64,000 nt of DNA from the NCBI RefSeq assembly GCF_001245615.1, contig NZ_CWKH01000003.1:930001-994000 (forward strand), given 5' to 3'. The translations under genes were made by a program, and so were the position numbers. The stretch comes from Mycolicibacterium neworleansense (GTDB lineage Bacteria > Actinomycetota > Actinomycetes > Mycobacteriales > Mycobacteriaceae). The notes below the pieces were generated by a model that did no database searches, was not told where the DNA came from, and saw nothing but the letters and a program-made list of their open reading frames with translations. Positions 1-7,744 of the stretch are shown piece by piece (position 1 is the first letter of the stretch; the number at the start of each line of letters is the position of its first letter).

Positions 1-1
1 C

Positions 2-1000
2 CTGGTGACCGGCGACATCCCGATGGCAGGTTTCCCGGTGCTCGGCGGCCACGAGGGCGCCGGCATCGTGACCGAGGTCGGCCCCGGCGTCGACCACATC
101 CAGCCGGGCGACCACGTCGTGCTGTCGTTCATCCCGTCGTGCGGGGAGTGTCCGGCCTGCCAGGAGGGGCTGCGCAACCTGTGCGATCTGGGCGCGGGAC
201 TGCTGGCCGGCACCGCCGTCTCCGACGGCACCCATCGCATCCACGCCGTCAAGAACGGGCAGCCCGTCATCCCGATGACCCTGCTCGGCACGTTCAGCCC
301 CTACATGGTGGTGCACAAGAGCTCGGTCGTGAAGATCGATCCGTCGATCCCGTTCGAGGTGGCCTGCCTCGTGGGTTGCGGTGTCACCACCGGCTACGGC
401 TCGGCCGTGCGCAGCGGTGACGTCCGCCCCGGTGACGACGTCGTCATCGTCGGTGTCGGCGGTGTCGGCACGGGTGCGCTGCAGGGCGCGCTGGCCGCCG
501 GTGCACGCAACGTCTTCGCGGTGGATCCGGTTGAGTTCAAGCGGGAGAATGCGTTGAAGTTCGGCGCCACCCACGCCTACCCGGACATCTTCTCCGCGAT
601 GGCCGGCGTCGCCGAGGTCACCCAGGGCCGGATGGCGCACAAGACGATCGTCACCGTCGGTGAGCTCAAGGGCGAGGACATCGACCACTACATGAACATC
701 ACCGCCAAGGGCGGCACCGTGGTGGCCACCGCCGTCGCCAACATGGCCAGCAACGACGTGAAGCTCAACCTGTCGATGCTGACGCTGCTGCAGAAGCGCC
801 TGCAGGGCACCATCTTCGGCGGCGGTAACCCGCACCACGACATCCCGCAGCTGCTGAGCATGTACAAGGCAGGCCGGCTGAATCTCGATGACATGGTCAC
901 CCGGCAGTACAAGCTCGAGCAGATCAACGACGGCTACGCCGACATGCTCGAAGGTCGCAACATCCGCGGCGTCATCCGCTACACGGACGCCGACCGGTAA
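2..1000 (+). CDS. NDMA-type zinc alcohol dehydrogenase, 5' partial
   Basis: C-terminal ~332 residues of a zinc-dependent medium-chain alcohol dehydrogenase; the first ~40 residues lie before the window, since the reading frame is open at base 2 and begins inside the conserved LVTGD segment. GGHEGAG follows at once, the structural-zinc cysteines appear as CGECPACQEGLRNLC, and the Rossmann motif is GVGGVG. The overall pattern matches the NDMA-dependent nicotinoprotein family, whose members keep NAD(H) bound and are linked to the redox cofactor mycofactocin (family knowledge). With the NTF2-like, HIT and phoPR genes downstream it resembles the adhB (Rv0761c) neighbourhood of M. tuberculosis, from recalled gene order. 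Substrate unknown. Confidence 0.9.
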   Translation: MVTGDIPMAGFPVLGGHEGAGIVTEVGPGVDHIQPGDHVVLSFIPSCGECPACQEGLRNLCDLGAGLLAGTAVSDGTHRIHAVKNGQPVIPMTLLGTFSPYMVVHKSSVVKIDPSIPFEVACLVGCGVTTGYGSAVRSGDVRPGDDVVIVGVGGVGTGALQGALAAGARNVFAVDPVEFKRENALKFGATHAYPDIFSAMAGVAEVTQGRMAHKTIVTVGELKGEDIDHYMNITAKGGTVVATAVANMASNDVKLNLSMLTLLQKRLQGTIFGGGNPHHDIPQLLSMYKAGRLNLDDMVTRQYKLEQINDGYADMLEGRNIRGVIRYTDADR

Positions 1001-1012
1001 TCAACTGCCTCG

Positions 1013-1069
1013 CGAAACGGTATTCCAGCAGGAAAAGGTCGAGTAACTACCTGCTGGAATACCGTTTCG
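1013..1069. repeat. Perfect 20-bp inverted repeat with 17-nt spacer
   Basis: Arms at 1013-1032 and 1050-1069 are exact reverse complements; the left arm begins CGAAACGGTATT. The 17-nt spacer is too long for a typical terminator loop and no T-run follows. It lies between the alcohol dehydrogenase stop and the ribosome site of the NTF2-like gene on the same strand, so it could be an attenuator, an RNA-processing hairpin, a regulator site or a dispersed repeat. Confidence 0.85.
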
Positions 1070-1091
1070 GCATATCTAGGAAAGGAAACTC

Positions 1092-1517
1092 GTGACCGAA
1101 ACAACCACCGAGACACCCGTTGTCGTCGCCTCACGGTCGTCGTGGCGGTGTGTGCAGTCCGGTGACCGCGAGGGCTGGCTGGCGCTCATGGCTGATGACG
1201 TGGTGGTCGAGGACCCGATCGGTGAGGCCGTCACCAACCCCGACGGCACCGGCGTACGCGGCAAAGAGGCCCTCGGCGCTTTCTACGACACCAACATCGG
1301 GCCCAACGAGCTGACCGTCACCTGCGAGGAGACGTTCCCGTCGAGCTCGCCCAACGAGATCGCCTACATCCTGGTGCTGCGCACCAAGTTCCCCAACGGG
1401 TTCACCGCCACCGTGCGTGGTGTCTTCACCTACAAGGTCAACGTCGAAGGGCTGATCACCAACCTGCGCGGCTACTGGAATCTGGAAGCCATGCAGTTCG
1501 CGCAGGAAGAGAACTGA
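1092..1517 (+). CDS. NTF2-like / ketosteroid-isomerase-fold protein
   Basis: 141-residue single-domain protein of the SnoaL/NTF2-like (ketosteroid isomerase fold) class. Visible features are an N-terminal helix with WLALMADDVVVEDPIG, the family pattern for the first strand and pocket, then GKEALGAFYD and a C-terminal sheet ending near RGYWNLEAM. The GTG start at 1092 follows AAAGGA at about 6 nt. It resembles the Rv0760c type next to phoPR (recalled synteny). A divergent paralogue of similar length lies at 53393-53812 inside the steroid block and shares the DPIG segment and GK(E/D)A(L/I). Catalysis is unproven; the fold may bind a small hydrophobic or steroid-like ligand. Confidence 0.8.
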   Translation: MTETTTETPVVVASRSSWRCVQSGDREGWLALMADDVVVEDPIGEAVTNPDGTGVRGKEALGAFYDTNIGPNELTVTCEETFPSSSPNEIAYILVLRTKFPNGFTATVRGVFTYKVNVEGLITNLRGYWNLEAMQFAQEEN

Positions 1518-2374
1518 GCGGCGGAACGCTCGCCGGCCGCGGCGCGATCGTGGTCGGCGGCACCCGCGGTATCGGCCTGGCGGTTGCCGAGCTGCTGGCC
1601 GCCCAGGGCGCCGGTGTGGTGGTGAACGGCCGTGACGCCGACGCGACGCATGCTGCCGCGCAGCGGATTTCGGGTGTCGCCCTTGCCGGTTCACCTGCCG
1701 ATCCCCACGTGGCCGACGCGCTGATCGACACCTGCGTGGGCGAGTTCGGCCACGTCGACATCCTGGTCAACTGCGCCGGTACCGCCGAACCGGCGGGTTC
1801 CTCCATCCTGAACGTGAGCAGCGCCCAGTTCCGCGACCTGCTCGATGCGCACCTGGGCACGGTGTTCGAAACCTGCCGCGCGGCAGCGCCGAAGATGGTG
1901 GCCCAGGGCGGCGGCGCCATCGTCAACACCAGTTCCTTCGCCTTCCTCGGCGATTACGGCGGCAGCGGCTACCCAGCCGGCAAGGGCGCCGTCAACGGGT
2001 TGACCCTGGCCATCGCCGCCGAACTCAAGGAGCACGGCGTGCGGGCCAACGTGGTGTGCCCGGGCGCGCGCACCCGGCTGTCCACCGGATCGGACTACGA
2101 GCAGCACATCGCCGATCTCAACCGGCGCGGGCTGCTCGACGACGTCAGCATGCAGGGCGCGCTGGACGCCGCCCCACCGCAATACGTCGCCCCGACATAC
2201 GCCTACCTGGTCAGCGATCAGGCCAAAGACGTGACCGGCCGCATCTTCATCGCCGCGGGCGGGTTCATCGGCGAATTCGCCCGCCCCTCACCGGGTTTCA
2301 TCGGATATCGCGACCACCACAGTGCGCCACCGTGGACGGCCGAGGAACTGCACGAGGCGATCTCCGGGACGTGA
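1514..2374 (+). CDS. Short-chain dehydrogenase/reductase, probable CTG start
   Basis: NAD(P)-binding SDR. The cofactor motif is GGTRGIG, the NNAG-type strand appears as VNCAG, the catalytic Ser is in NTSSFAF, and the expected Tyr-x3-Lys is YPAGK. The first ATG/GTG/TTG in frame is GTG at 1550, which would begin the protein inside the first beta strand, only three residues before the glycine motif. CTG at 1514, overlapping the TGA of the NTF2-like gene and preceded by AGGA at 1504-1507, restores a normal N-terminus (L-S-G-G-T-L-A-G-R-G-A-I). I therefore chose 1514 (286 residues); 1550 is the fallback. The two genes are likely translationally coupled. Substrate unknown. Confidence 0.75.
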   Translation: MSGGTLAGRGAIVVGGTRGIGLAVAELLAAQGAGVVVNGRDADATHAAAQRISGVALAGSPADPHVADALIDTCVGEFGHVDILVNCAGTAEPAGSSILNVSSAQFRDLLDAHLGTVFETCRAAAPKMVAQGGGAIVNTSSFAFLGDYGGSGYPAGKGAVNGLTLAIAAELKEHGVRANVVCPGARTRLSTGSDYEQHIADLNRRGLLDDVSMQGALDAAPPQYVAPTYAYLVSDQAKDVTGRIFIAAGGFIGEFARPSPGFIGYRDHHSAPPWTAEELHEAISGT

Positions 2375-2381
2375 CCGGAGT

Positions 2382-3350
2382 TCAGGACGCCTGACGCTCT
2401 AGCTTGGCGGCTTCACGGGCGAGCATGCGGTCCCGCTGCTCCTCGAACTTCACCACCTTCGCCTGCAGGTCCTCCAGGAACGCCGCCAACTGATCGCGGC
2501 GCGCCTCGCCGACGGCACTGAAATCGTTGCGCTCGAAGATCCGCCACTTGCGCAGATTCGGCATGACGACCTCTTCGAGGTGCTGACGCAGGTCGTAGAT
2601 GCCGTGCTTGGCCATGAGCACACCGTTGCGCCGGAAGTCCGGCATCCCCTGCCCCGGCATCCGGAAGTTCTCGACGACCGCACCGACGGCATCCAGGGCC
2701 TGGTCGGGCGAGAGTTCCAGCGCGGCCTCGCACATGTTCCGGTAGAAGATCATGTGCAGGTTCTCGTCCGCGGCGATCCGCTGCAACAGCCGGTCGGCGA
2801 TCGGATCGTCACAGACCTTGCCGGTGTTGCGGTGGCTGACCCGGGTGGCCAGCTCCTGGAAGGTCACATAGGCGACCGACATCAGGAATTCGGAGTTGTG
2901 CATCGCCCGCTCTTCGTCTGTCGACGTGAAGCCGGTGGTCACATGCTGCATGCGGGCCTGCTCCAGGGCGACGAGGTCGACACCGCGGGTGACCACCAGA
3001 TAGTCGCGGATGGCGATGCCGTGCCGGTTCTCCTCGGCGGTCCACCGATTCACCCAAGCGCCCCAGGGCCCGTCCTGGGAGAAGCTCCCGGCGGCCTCGC
3101 GGTGATATGACGGCAGGTTGTCCTCGGTGAGCAGGTTGGTGATCATCGCCGCCCGGGCCACGTCGCTCAGCTGTGACTGCTCGGGGTCCCAGTCCCGACC
3201 CCCGGCGGCGGCGAAGTTGCTCCCCGACTCCCACGGGATGTAATCGTGCGGGTACCAGTCCTTGGTGGTGGCCAGGTGCCGGTTGAGGTTTTGCTCGGCT
3301 ATCAGCTCGAGTTCGGCCTGCAAAACCGCATCGGTCAGCTCCTGCTGCAT
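2382..3350 (-). CDS. Acyl-ACP desaturase (DesA family)
   Basis: Soluble stearoyl-ACP-desaturase-like di-iron enzyme of about 322 residues. Both metal-binding helices are visible: EENRHG (ExxH) in the first half and DENLHM (DExxH) in the second, with the family segments [10 protein letters not shown] and [10 protein letters not shown]. It aligns well with mycobacterial DesA1/DesA2, which introduce double bonds into ACP-bound acyl chains during mycolate or fatty-acid synthesis. An upstream TTG at 3362 is in frame, but ATG 3350 has GAGGGG four bases ahead, so I start there. It converges with the SDR, stops 7 bp apart. Which DesA paralogue this represents cannot be decided here. Confidence 0.9.
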   Translation of the reverse strand: MQQELTDAVLQAELELIAEQNLNRHLATTKDWYPHDYIPWESGSNFAAAGGRDWDPEQSQLSDVARAAMITNLLTEDNLPSYHREAAGSFSQDGPWGAWVNRWTAEENRHGIAIRDYLVVTRGVDLVALEQARMQHVTTGFTSTDEERAMHNSEFLMSVAYVTFQELATRVSHRNTGKVCDDPIADRLLQRIAADENLHMIFYRNMCEAALELSPDQALDAVGAVVENFRMPGQGMPDFRRNGVLMAKHGIYDLRQHLEEVVMPNLRKWRIFERNDFSAVGEARRDQLAAFLEDLQAKVVKFEEQRDRMLAREAAKLERQAS

Positions 3351-3491
3351 GTATCCCCTCAAAGTTGCCGCGTGGCCACATCCGACCAGCTAAAATCCCC
3401 CACCCGCCCAGCAAAGATAGAGCACGGGCGGTCCTCACGGCGACTCGACGGGCTCGGCCAAACTCCCGACCGGCTCCCATCGGCCGCTCAC

Positions 3492-3497
3492 TATGCT
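3492..3497 (+). promoter_or_regulatory. -10 hexamer of a leaderless promoter for the HIT gene
   Basis: TATGCT ends six bases before the ATG at 3504, the spacing expected when transcription starts at the A of the start codon. No ribosome-binding sequence precedes this ATG, consistent with a leaderless mRNA. Confidence 0.55.
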
Positions 3498-3503
3498 TGC
3501 GAT

Positions 3504-3920
3504 ATGGCGTCCGTCTTCACGAAGATCATCAACGGAGAACTGCCCGGGCGATTTGTCTACGAGGACGATGAGATCGTCGCGTTCCTCACCATCGCCCCGA
3601 TGACGCAGGGCCACACCCTGGTCGTTCCCCGGGCCGAGATCGACAACTGGCAGGACGTCGAGCCCGCGGTGTTCAGCCGGGTGATGGCGGTGTCACAGCT
3701 GATCGGCAAGGCCGTGTGCCAGGCGTTCGGTGCCGAACGTGCCGGGGTGATCATCGCCGGCCTTGAGGTGCCGCACCTGCACGTGCACGTGTTCCCGGCT
3801 TACAACCTGGCCGACTTCGGCTTCGCCCACGTCGACCACAATCCTTCGGCCGAATCCCTTGACGCTGCCCAGGCGAAGATCAAAGCCGCGCTGGCAGATC
3901 TGCAATCCTCGGCAAGCTGA
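3504..3920 (+). CDS. HIT-family nucleotide-binding protein
   Basis: 138-residue histidine-triad protein. The triad is HLHVHVF, with His at about residues 91, 93 and 95 (HxHxHxx), and the N-terminal part carries the usual [18 protein letters not shown] pattern with the VVPRAEI strand. HIT enzymes hydrolyse phosphoramidate or phosphoester bonds of nucleotides (AMP-lysine, ApnA); the substrate here is unknown. A longer in-frame ORF starts at 3246, but only the part from ATG 3504 is HIT-like and a leaderless -10 sits in front of it. The last 41 bases overlap the 3' end of convergent phoR. The order matches Rv0759c beside phoPR, as I recall it. Confidence 0.9.
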   Translation: MASVFTKIINGELPGRFVYEDDEIVAFLTIAPMTQGHTLVVPRAEIDNWQDVEPAVFSRVMAVSQLIGKAVCQAFGAERAGVIIAGLEVPHLHVHVFPAYNLADFGFAHVDHNPSAESLDAAQAKIKAALADLQSSAS

Positions 3921-5313
3921 CGGTGAATCGGCAGCCCTGACCGGGCGCGGTGGTCACCCTGACCGTGCCGCCGTGCGCCAGCACCAGGGAATGCACGATC
4001 GAAAGGCCAAGTCCCGTACCGCCACTCGCCCGGGTGCGTGAGGTGTCGGCGCGGTAGAAGCGTTCGAACACCCGCCGTGCGTCTTCCCCGGTCATCCCGG
4101 GGCCTTCGTCACACACTTCGATGATGGCGTCGTCGCCCTCGGTGCCGACGCGCACCGTGATCCCGGCGGTCTCGGGGGTGTGCTGCACCGCGTTGGCGAC
4201 GAGGTTGCTCAGCACCTGGCGCAACCGGGCCTCGTCACCCAGGACCTCCGGGGTTCCGGGGCCGTCGAACACCTCCATGCGCACCCGACGGTTGGGGGCG
4301 ATGGACTGCGTGTCGTGCACGGCGTCGGTGGCCAGGGCCAGCAGGTCGACGCGATGCTGATCCAGCGGCCGCTGAGCATCGAGGCGGGCCAGCAGCAGCA
4401 GATCCTCGACCAGCAGGCCCATGCGGCGGGACTCGCTCTCGATCCGGCCCATCAGCATCTCGACGTCGCGGGCCGCGCCCTGCCGGTACAACTCGGCGAA
4501 CCCGCGGATCGTGGTGAGCGGCGTCCGCAGTTCGTGGCTGGCATCGGTGATGAAGCGGCGCATCCGTTCCTCGGAGGTGCGCGCCTGTTCGGCGGAGGCT
4601 TCCGAGGACGCCACCGCCCGCTGGATCTGCGCGAGCATGCCGTTCAGAGCCGAGGACAGCCGGCCCACTTCCGTACGCGGATCCCGTTCGGGGACACGGC
4701 GATCCAGCTGACCGGCCGCGATGGCGGCGGCGGTGCGTTCCACCTCGACGAGCGGGCGCAGGCTGCGGTTCACGACGGCGTAGCCGACGATGCCGAGCAC
4801 CAGTAGGACCACTGTGCCGATGCCCACCTGCGACCAGATCAAGGCGCGCACCGACGACTGGACATCGGACAGGTCGATCGCGACTGTGGTGCGCTCACCG
4901 TTCGGGCCTTCCACGGTCACGGCGCGCCACTGCACATCGGAGCTCCCGACGGATTCGACCGTCACCGGCACCGGACCGACATCGTTGTCATCGGGCAGCG
5001 CGGGCTCAGCCTCACGGTCGTTGATCGCGATCCACGTCCGGCCGTCCTGATCGACCCCGCGGACGTAGAAATTCGACGGCGGGCGTGCCGGGTTCGGCCC
5101 TTCCAGCGGCGTCGAGGGCAGTTGACGCGGCTCCTGGGCCCAGCTACCGGCGGCGTCGAGCAGGGTCTGGTCGATGCGGCTGACCTCGGTGTGCCGCATG
5201 ATCGAGGTCACCGCGACGCCGGAAGCCAGCAGCCCGCACGCCACCAGAACGAGTGCGACGGCCACCAAGCCGATACGCAACGGCACACCGCGCCGTTCTA
5301 CACGGTCCAACAC
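3880..5313 (-). CDS. phoR: Sensor histidine kinase PhoR
   Basis: Membrane sensor kinase, about 477 residues, partner of PhoP. Order: transmembrane helix ~12-37, extracytoplasmic sensor region ~40-160, second helix ~161-182, HAMP linker ~183-235, dimerisation helix with phospho-His in [12 protein letters not shown] (His ~260), then the ATPase domain with [10 protein letters not shown] (N box), DEGPGM (G1) and GGTGLGLS (G2). The cytoplasmic half closely matches M. tuberculosis PhoR while the sensor loop is more divergent. The open frame extends into phoP, but GTG 5313 (or TTG 5310) gives the expected N-terminus 31 bp after the phoP stop. The 3' end overlaps the convergent HIT gene by 41 bp. Confidence 0.93.
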   Translation of the reverse strand: MLDRVERRGVPLRIGLVAVALVLVACGLLASGVAVTSIMRHTEVSRIDQTLLDAAGSWAQEPRQLPSTPLEGPNPARPPSNFYVRGVDQDGRTWIAINDREAEPALPDDNDVGPVPVTVESVGSSDVQWRAVTVEGPNGERTTVAIDLSDVQSSVRALIWSQVGIGTVVLLVLGIVGYAVVNRSLRPLVEVERTAAAIAAGQLDRRVPERDPRTEVGRLSSALNGMLAQIQRAVASSEASAEQARTSEERMRRFITDASHELRTPLTTIRGFAELYRQGAARDVEMLMGRIESESRRMGLLVEDLLLLARLDAQRPLDQHRVDLLALATDAVHDTQSIAPNRRVRMEVFDGPGTPEVLGDEARLRQVLSNLVANAVQHTPETAGITVRVGTEGDDAIIEVCDEGPGMTGEDARRVFERFYRADTSRTRASGGTGLGLSIVHSLVLAHGGTVRVTTAPGQGCRFTVSLPRIADLPARL

Positions 5314-5344
5314 TGGAAAAAGTATGCCCCCGACGGGCTGAACG

Positions 5345-6058
5345 TCAGCGTGGCTCGCGCAAAACGTAGCCGACACCGCGCAGCGTGTGCAGCAGGCGCT
5401 TGTCGCCGGTGTCGATCTTGCGACGCAGGTACGAAACGTAGGACTCGACCACGTTGACGTCGCCACCGAAGTCGTAACGCCACACGTGGTCGAGGATCTT
5501 GGGCTTCGACAGGACGGTGCCCGCGTTGATGATGAAGTACCGCAGCAGCGTGAACTCGGTCGGCGACAGCGACACCGGCTCGCCCGCCTTCCACACCTCG
5601 TGCGTGTCCTCGTCGAGTTCGATGTCGGCGAACGACAGCTTGGCGCTACGGGGTTCTTCTACGCCCCGGCCGGACCGGCGCAGGATGACCCGGAGCCGGG
5701 CCACCACCTCTTCGAGGCTGAACGGCTTGGTCACGTAGTCGTCGCCGCCCAGGGTCAACCCGGCGATCTTGTCCTGCAGGCTGTCGCGCGCGGTGAGGAA
5801 CAGGGCGGGGGCATCGATGCCGTCGGCACGCAGCCGGCGCAGCAATCCGAAGCCGTCCATGCCGGGCATCATCACGTCCAGGATCACCGCATCGGGCCGG
5901 ACTTCCCTGGCCTTGTCCAGTGCGGCAGCGCCGTTGGACGCGGTGTGAACCTCGAAACCCTGGAACTTCAAGCTGACGGACAGCAGCTCCACGATGTTGG
6001 CCTCGTCGTCGACGACGAGGATCCGGGCTTCGGGGACGCTCTCAGGAACTGCAGGCAT
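5345..6058 (-). CDS. phoP: Response regulator PhoP
   Basis: OmpR/PhoB-type DNA-binding response regulator. The receiver domain has the acidic pair DDE, phospho-acceptor Asp in VILDVMMPG (~residue 61) and the Lys in VTKPFSLEE. The C-terminal winged helix includes LSPTEFTLLRYF and ends in HTLRGVGYVLREPR. It matches M. tuberculosis PhoP almost residue for residue. PhoP controls acyltrehalose lipids, secretion and pH response in mycobacteria (established). ATG 6058 has AGGGG six bases upstream; ATG 6064 and ATG 6103 are in-frame alternatives, the last giving 252 residues. Three PhoP-type repeats just upstream imply autoregulation. Confidence 0.95.
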   Translation of the reverse strand: MPAVPESVPEARILVVDDEANIVELLSVSLKFQGFEVHTASNGAAALDKAREVRPDAVILDVMMPGMDGFGLLRRLRADGIDAPALFLTARDSLQDKIAGLTLGGDDYVTKPFSLEEVVARLRVILRRSGRGVEEPRSAKLSFADIELDEDTHEVWKAGEPVSLSPTEFTLLRYFIINAGTVLSKPKILDHVWRYDFGGDVNVVESYVSYLRRKIDTGDKRLLHTLRGVGYVLREPR

Positions 6059-6107
6059 GGCCATCCCCTGATGTTGAAGGTGCCTGTTGAACTCAACCTG
6101 CATGCAC

Positions 6108-6137
6108 GCTGTGCACTTCCTGTGAGTTTAGCTGTGA
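6108..6137 (-). promoter_or_regulatory. Three phased PhoP-type direct repeats
   Basis: On the minus strand reading toward phoP there are TCACAGC (6137-6131), TCACAGG (6125-6119) and GCACAGC (6114-6108). The first two are 12 bp apart and the last two 11 bp apart, so all lie about one helical turn apart on the same face. The known mycobacterial PhoP site is a direct repeat of TCACAGC with 4-nt spacing. The array sits immediately upstream of phoP and about 25-55 bp from the divergent gene at 6161, so it may control both. Confidence 0.8.
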
Positions 6138-6147
6138 CGCGGGTAAC

Positions 6148-6153
6148 TACACT
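6148..6153 (+). promoter_or_regulatory. -10 hexamer, probable leaderless promoter
   Basis: TACACT ends seven bases before ATG 6161, and no Shine-Dalgarno-like sequence precedes that start. This placement puts the predicted transcription start at the start codon, about 10 bp from the nearest PhoP-type repeat. Confidence 0.5.
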
Positions 6154-6160
6154 GACGCCC

Positions 6161-6976
6161 ATGAACCTCGGCAAGACGCTCGTCCAGGTTGCTACCGCGC
6201 CCGTGCGGATCGGGTTGGCCGTGGCAGATGCCGGTCTCGGCATCGCCAATGAGACGCTCAACGCGGTGCAACGCAGCATCGCCGACGCGAGCCCGCTCAA
6301 TGGCAGGTCATCGATGGCCTCACTGTTCGGGATCGATGATGCGGTGGAGCGCGCGAACCGGCTGGCACGACTGTTGGACGACGACGCCCCGCTGGGCCGC
6401 GCCCTGGCTCCCGACGGCCCGATCAACCGTTTGCTACGACCGGGCGGCCTCGTGGACCAACTGACGGCCGAGGGCGGCATGTTGGACCGGCTGACCGCTG
6501 ACAACGGCGCTGTGGCCCGGGCGGTGGCCCCCGGCGGGCTGGTGGACCAGGTCACCATGGAGGGCGGCCTGCTGGACCGGCTGACCACCGACGACGGCGC
6601 ACTGTCACGAGTGGTCGCGCCGGGCGGGCTGGCCGATCAGCTGCTGGCAAACGACGGCCTCATCGAGCGGGTGCTGCGTGAGGACGGGGTGGCCGACCGC
6701 CTGCTCGCCGAAGGCGGCCTGCTGGACACCCTGACCGATCCCGACGGCCCGCTACTCAAACTCGCCGACGTGGCCGACACGCTGAACCGGCTGGCGCCCG
6801 GGCTCGAGGCGCTGGCGCCCACCATCGACGCCCTGCACGACGCGGTGATCACGCTGAGCCAGGTGGTCAACCCGCTCAGCAGCATCGCCGACCGCATCCC
6901 GCTGCCTCGCCGCTCGTCCCGCCGGACATCCCCGCGACCGGTTACTTCGCAGCGAATTATCGACGCCGACGACTGA
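6161..6976 (+). CDS. Decapeptide-repeat protein divergent from phoP
   Basis: 271-residue protein of unknown function. Residues ~1-74 are an Ala/Leu-rich amphipathic head (MNLGKTLVQV...). Residues 75-204 are 13 uninterrupted ten-residue repeats such as GGLVDQLTAE, GGMLDRLTAD, NGAVARAVAP, DGVADRLLAE; the consensus is (G/D)G-h-h-(D/x)-(R/Q)-h-(L/T)-A-x. The tail (~205-271) is helical and ends in an Arg/Ser-rich stretch. No signal peptide or clear membrane helix is seen. The open frame runs back to 5387 through phoP, but only ATG 6161 has a promoter-like -10. It probably corresponds to the uncharacterised Rv0756c position in M. tuberculosis (recalled gene order). The repeats suggest a helical solenoid or scaffold. 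Confidence 0.85.
   Translation: MNLGKTLVQVATAPVRIGLAVADAGLGIANETLNAVQRSIADASPLNGRSSMASLFGIDDAVERANRLARLLDDDAPLGRALAPDGPINRLLRPGGLVDQLTAEGGMLDRLTADNGAVARAVAPGGLVDQVTMEGGLLDRLTTDDGALSRVVAPGGLADQLLANDGLIERVLREDGVADRLLAEGGLLDTLTDPDGPLLKLADVADTLNRLAPGLEALAPTIDALHDAVITLSQVVNPLSSIADRIPLPRRSSRRTSPRPVTSQRIIDADD
6383..6772 (+). repeat. 13 x 30-bp coding repeats (decapeptides)
   Basis: The repeats encode residues 75-204 of the protein above with no insertion between units. A higher 90-bp periodicity is visible: triplets of decapeptides beginning GGLVDQ, GGLVDQ and GGLADQ recur at residues 95, 125 and 155, suggesting growth by duplication of three-unit blocks. Confidence 0.85.
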
Positions 6977-7002
6977 CCCGTTAAGCTAGGCGCGTTCCAC
7001 CT

Positions 7003-7077
7003 GCCTCCTTAGCTCAGCGGTAGAGCAACGCTCTTGTAAAGCGTAGGTCGTCAGTTCAATCCTGACAGGGGGCTCCA
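7003..7077 (+). tRNA. tRNA-Thr (anticodon TGT)
   Basis: Cloverleaf is complete: acceptor stem GCCTCCT pairs with AGGGGGC (one T-G pair), D arm AGCTCAGCGGTAGAGC, anticodon loop CTTGTAA with anticodon TGT, T arm GTCAG-TTCAATC-CTGAC. The 3' CCA is encoded at 7075-7077. A TAAGCT hexamer at 6982-6987 is a plausible -10. Confidence 0.95.
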
Positions 7078-7124
7078 AGCGCCGGCGGCGGCCGCTTGTC
7101 GGTGCTTCCTCGTAGCGTCAATCC

Positions 7125-7529
7125 ATGAGGCTCTGTCGCAGTTGCGCTGCACCGCTGTCGAAACGCAGTCAGAAGGTCTACTGCGGTAATGCATGTCAGG
7201 CAGCAGCCCGACGCGAGGCCATGACAGAACTCTGGCTCGCGTCCGGCGAAGCCCGAGTCCGCGGCGAGCAAGGCAACTACATCCGGCTGTATCTCGCCGA
7301 AGCCCAGTCAGGCTGTTGTGCGATCTGCGGCGCAACGAGCATCTGGCAGGACCTTCCACTGACATTGGTCATGGACCACATCGACGGAAACCCGACGAAC
7401 AATCGACGGGAGAACCTGCGCCTGGTCTGTCCGAACTGTGACTCGCAGCTGCCGACGTACAAGGCCCGCAACCGGGGCAACGGCCGCTACTTCCGCCGAG
7501 AGCGCTATGCCAACGGCCAGTCCTATTGA
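7125..7529 (+). CDS. HNH endonuclease-like protein
   Basis: 134-residue stand-alone HNH protein. The N-terminus has a small zinc-ribbon-like cluster (CRSCAAPLS...YCGNAC). The HNH core is CAICG, then VMDHIDGNPTNNRRENLR, then CPNC, giving the catalytic His (DH), the central Asn and the second zinc pair. Such enzymes occur in phages, mobile elements and as orphan genes and nick or cut DNA; the target cannot be read from the sequence. It begins 48 bp after the tRNA-Thr gene, a common integration site, but no integrase or duplicated tRNA end is visible nearby. Confidence 0.8.
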   Translation: MRLCRSCAAPLSKRSQKVYCGNACQAAARREAMTELWLASGEARVRGEQGNYIRLYLAEAQSGCCAICGATSIWQDLPLTLVMDHIDGNPTNNRRENLRLVCPNCDSQLPTYKARNRGNGRYFRRERYANGQSY

Positions 7530-7550
7530 GGGCAGAGCGGCTGCACACGT

Positions 7551-7706
7551 TCAGGTCTCGTCGGCGATGTGCTCGTGACTCTCGTGCAGTCCCGGCCCCT
7601 GAGGGTCCTCACCCCGGCGGTCGAACTCGTCCTGCAACTCCTCTTGCTCCTCGGTCACCTCGCGGGCGTCTTTGGGTATCGGCCGGCCGCCGTCACGCTG
7701 ATTCAT
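7551..7706 (-). CDS. Small acidic hypothetical protein (51 aa)
   Basis: Short ORF beginning MNQRDGGRPIPKDAREVTEE, very rich in Glu, Asp, Gln and Arg, with no hydrophobic segment and a C-terminus rich in His/Glu. Its composition is that of a real cytosolic small protein rather than a GC shadow, and it fills an otherwise empty 213-bp gap between the HNH gene and the GH5-like gene. The ribosome site is weak. No family recognised. Confidence 0.5.
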   Translation of the reverse strand: MNQRDGGRPIPKDAREVTEEQEELQDEFDRRGEDPQGPGLHESHEHIADET

Positions 7707-7744
7707 AACCGGTTGAGTCGCCCACTTCACCGCTGACTAAACGC

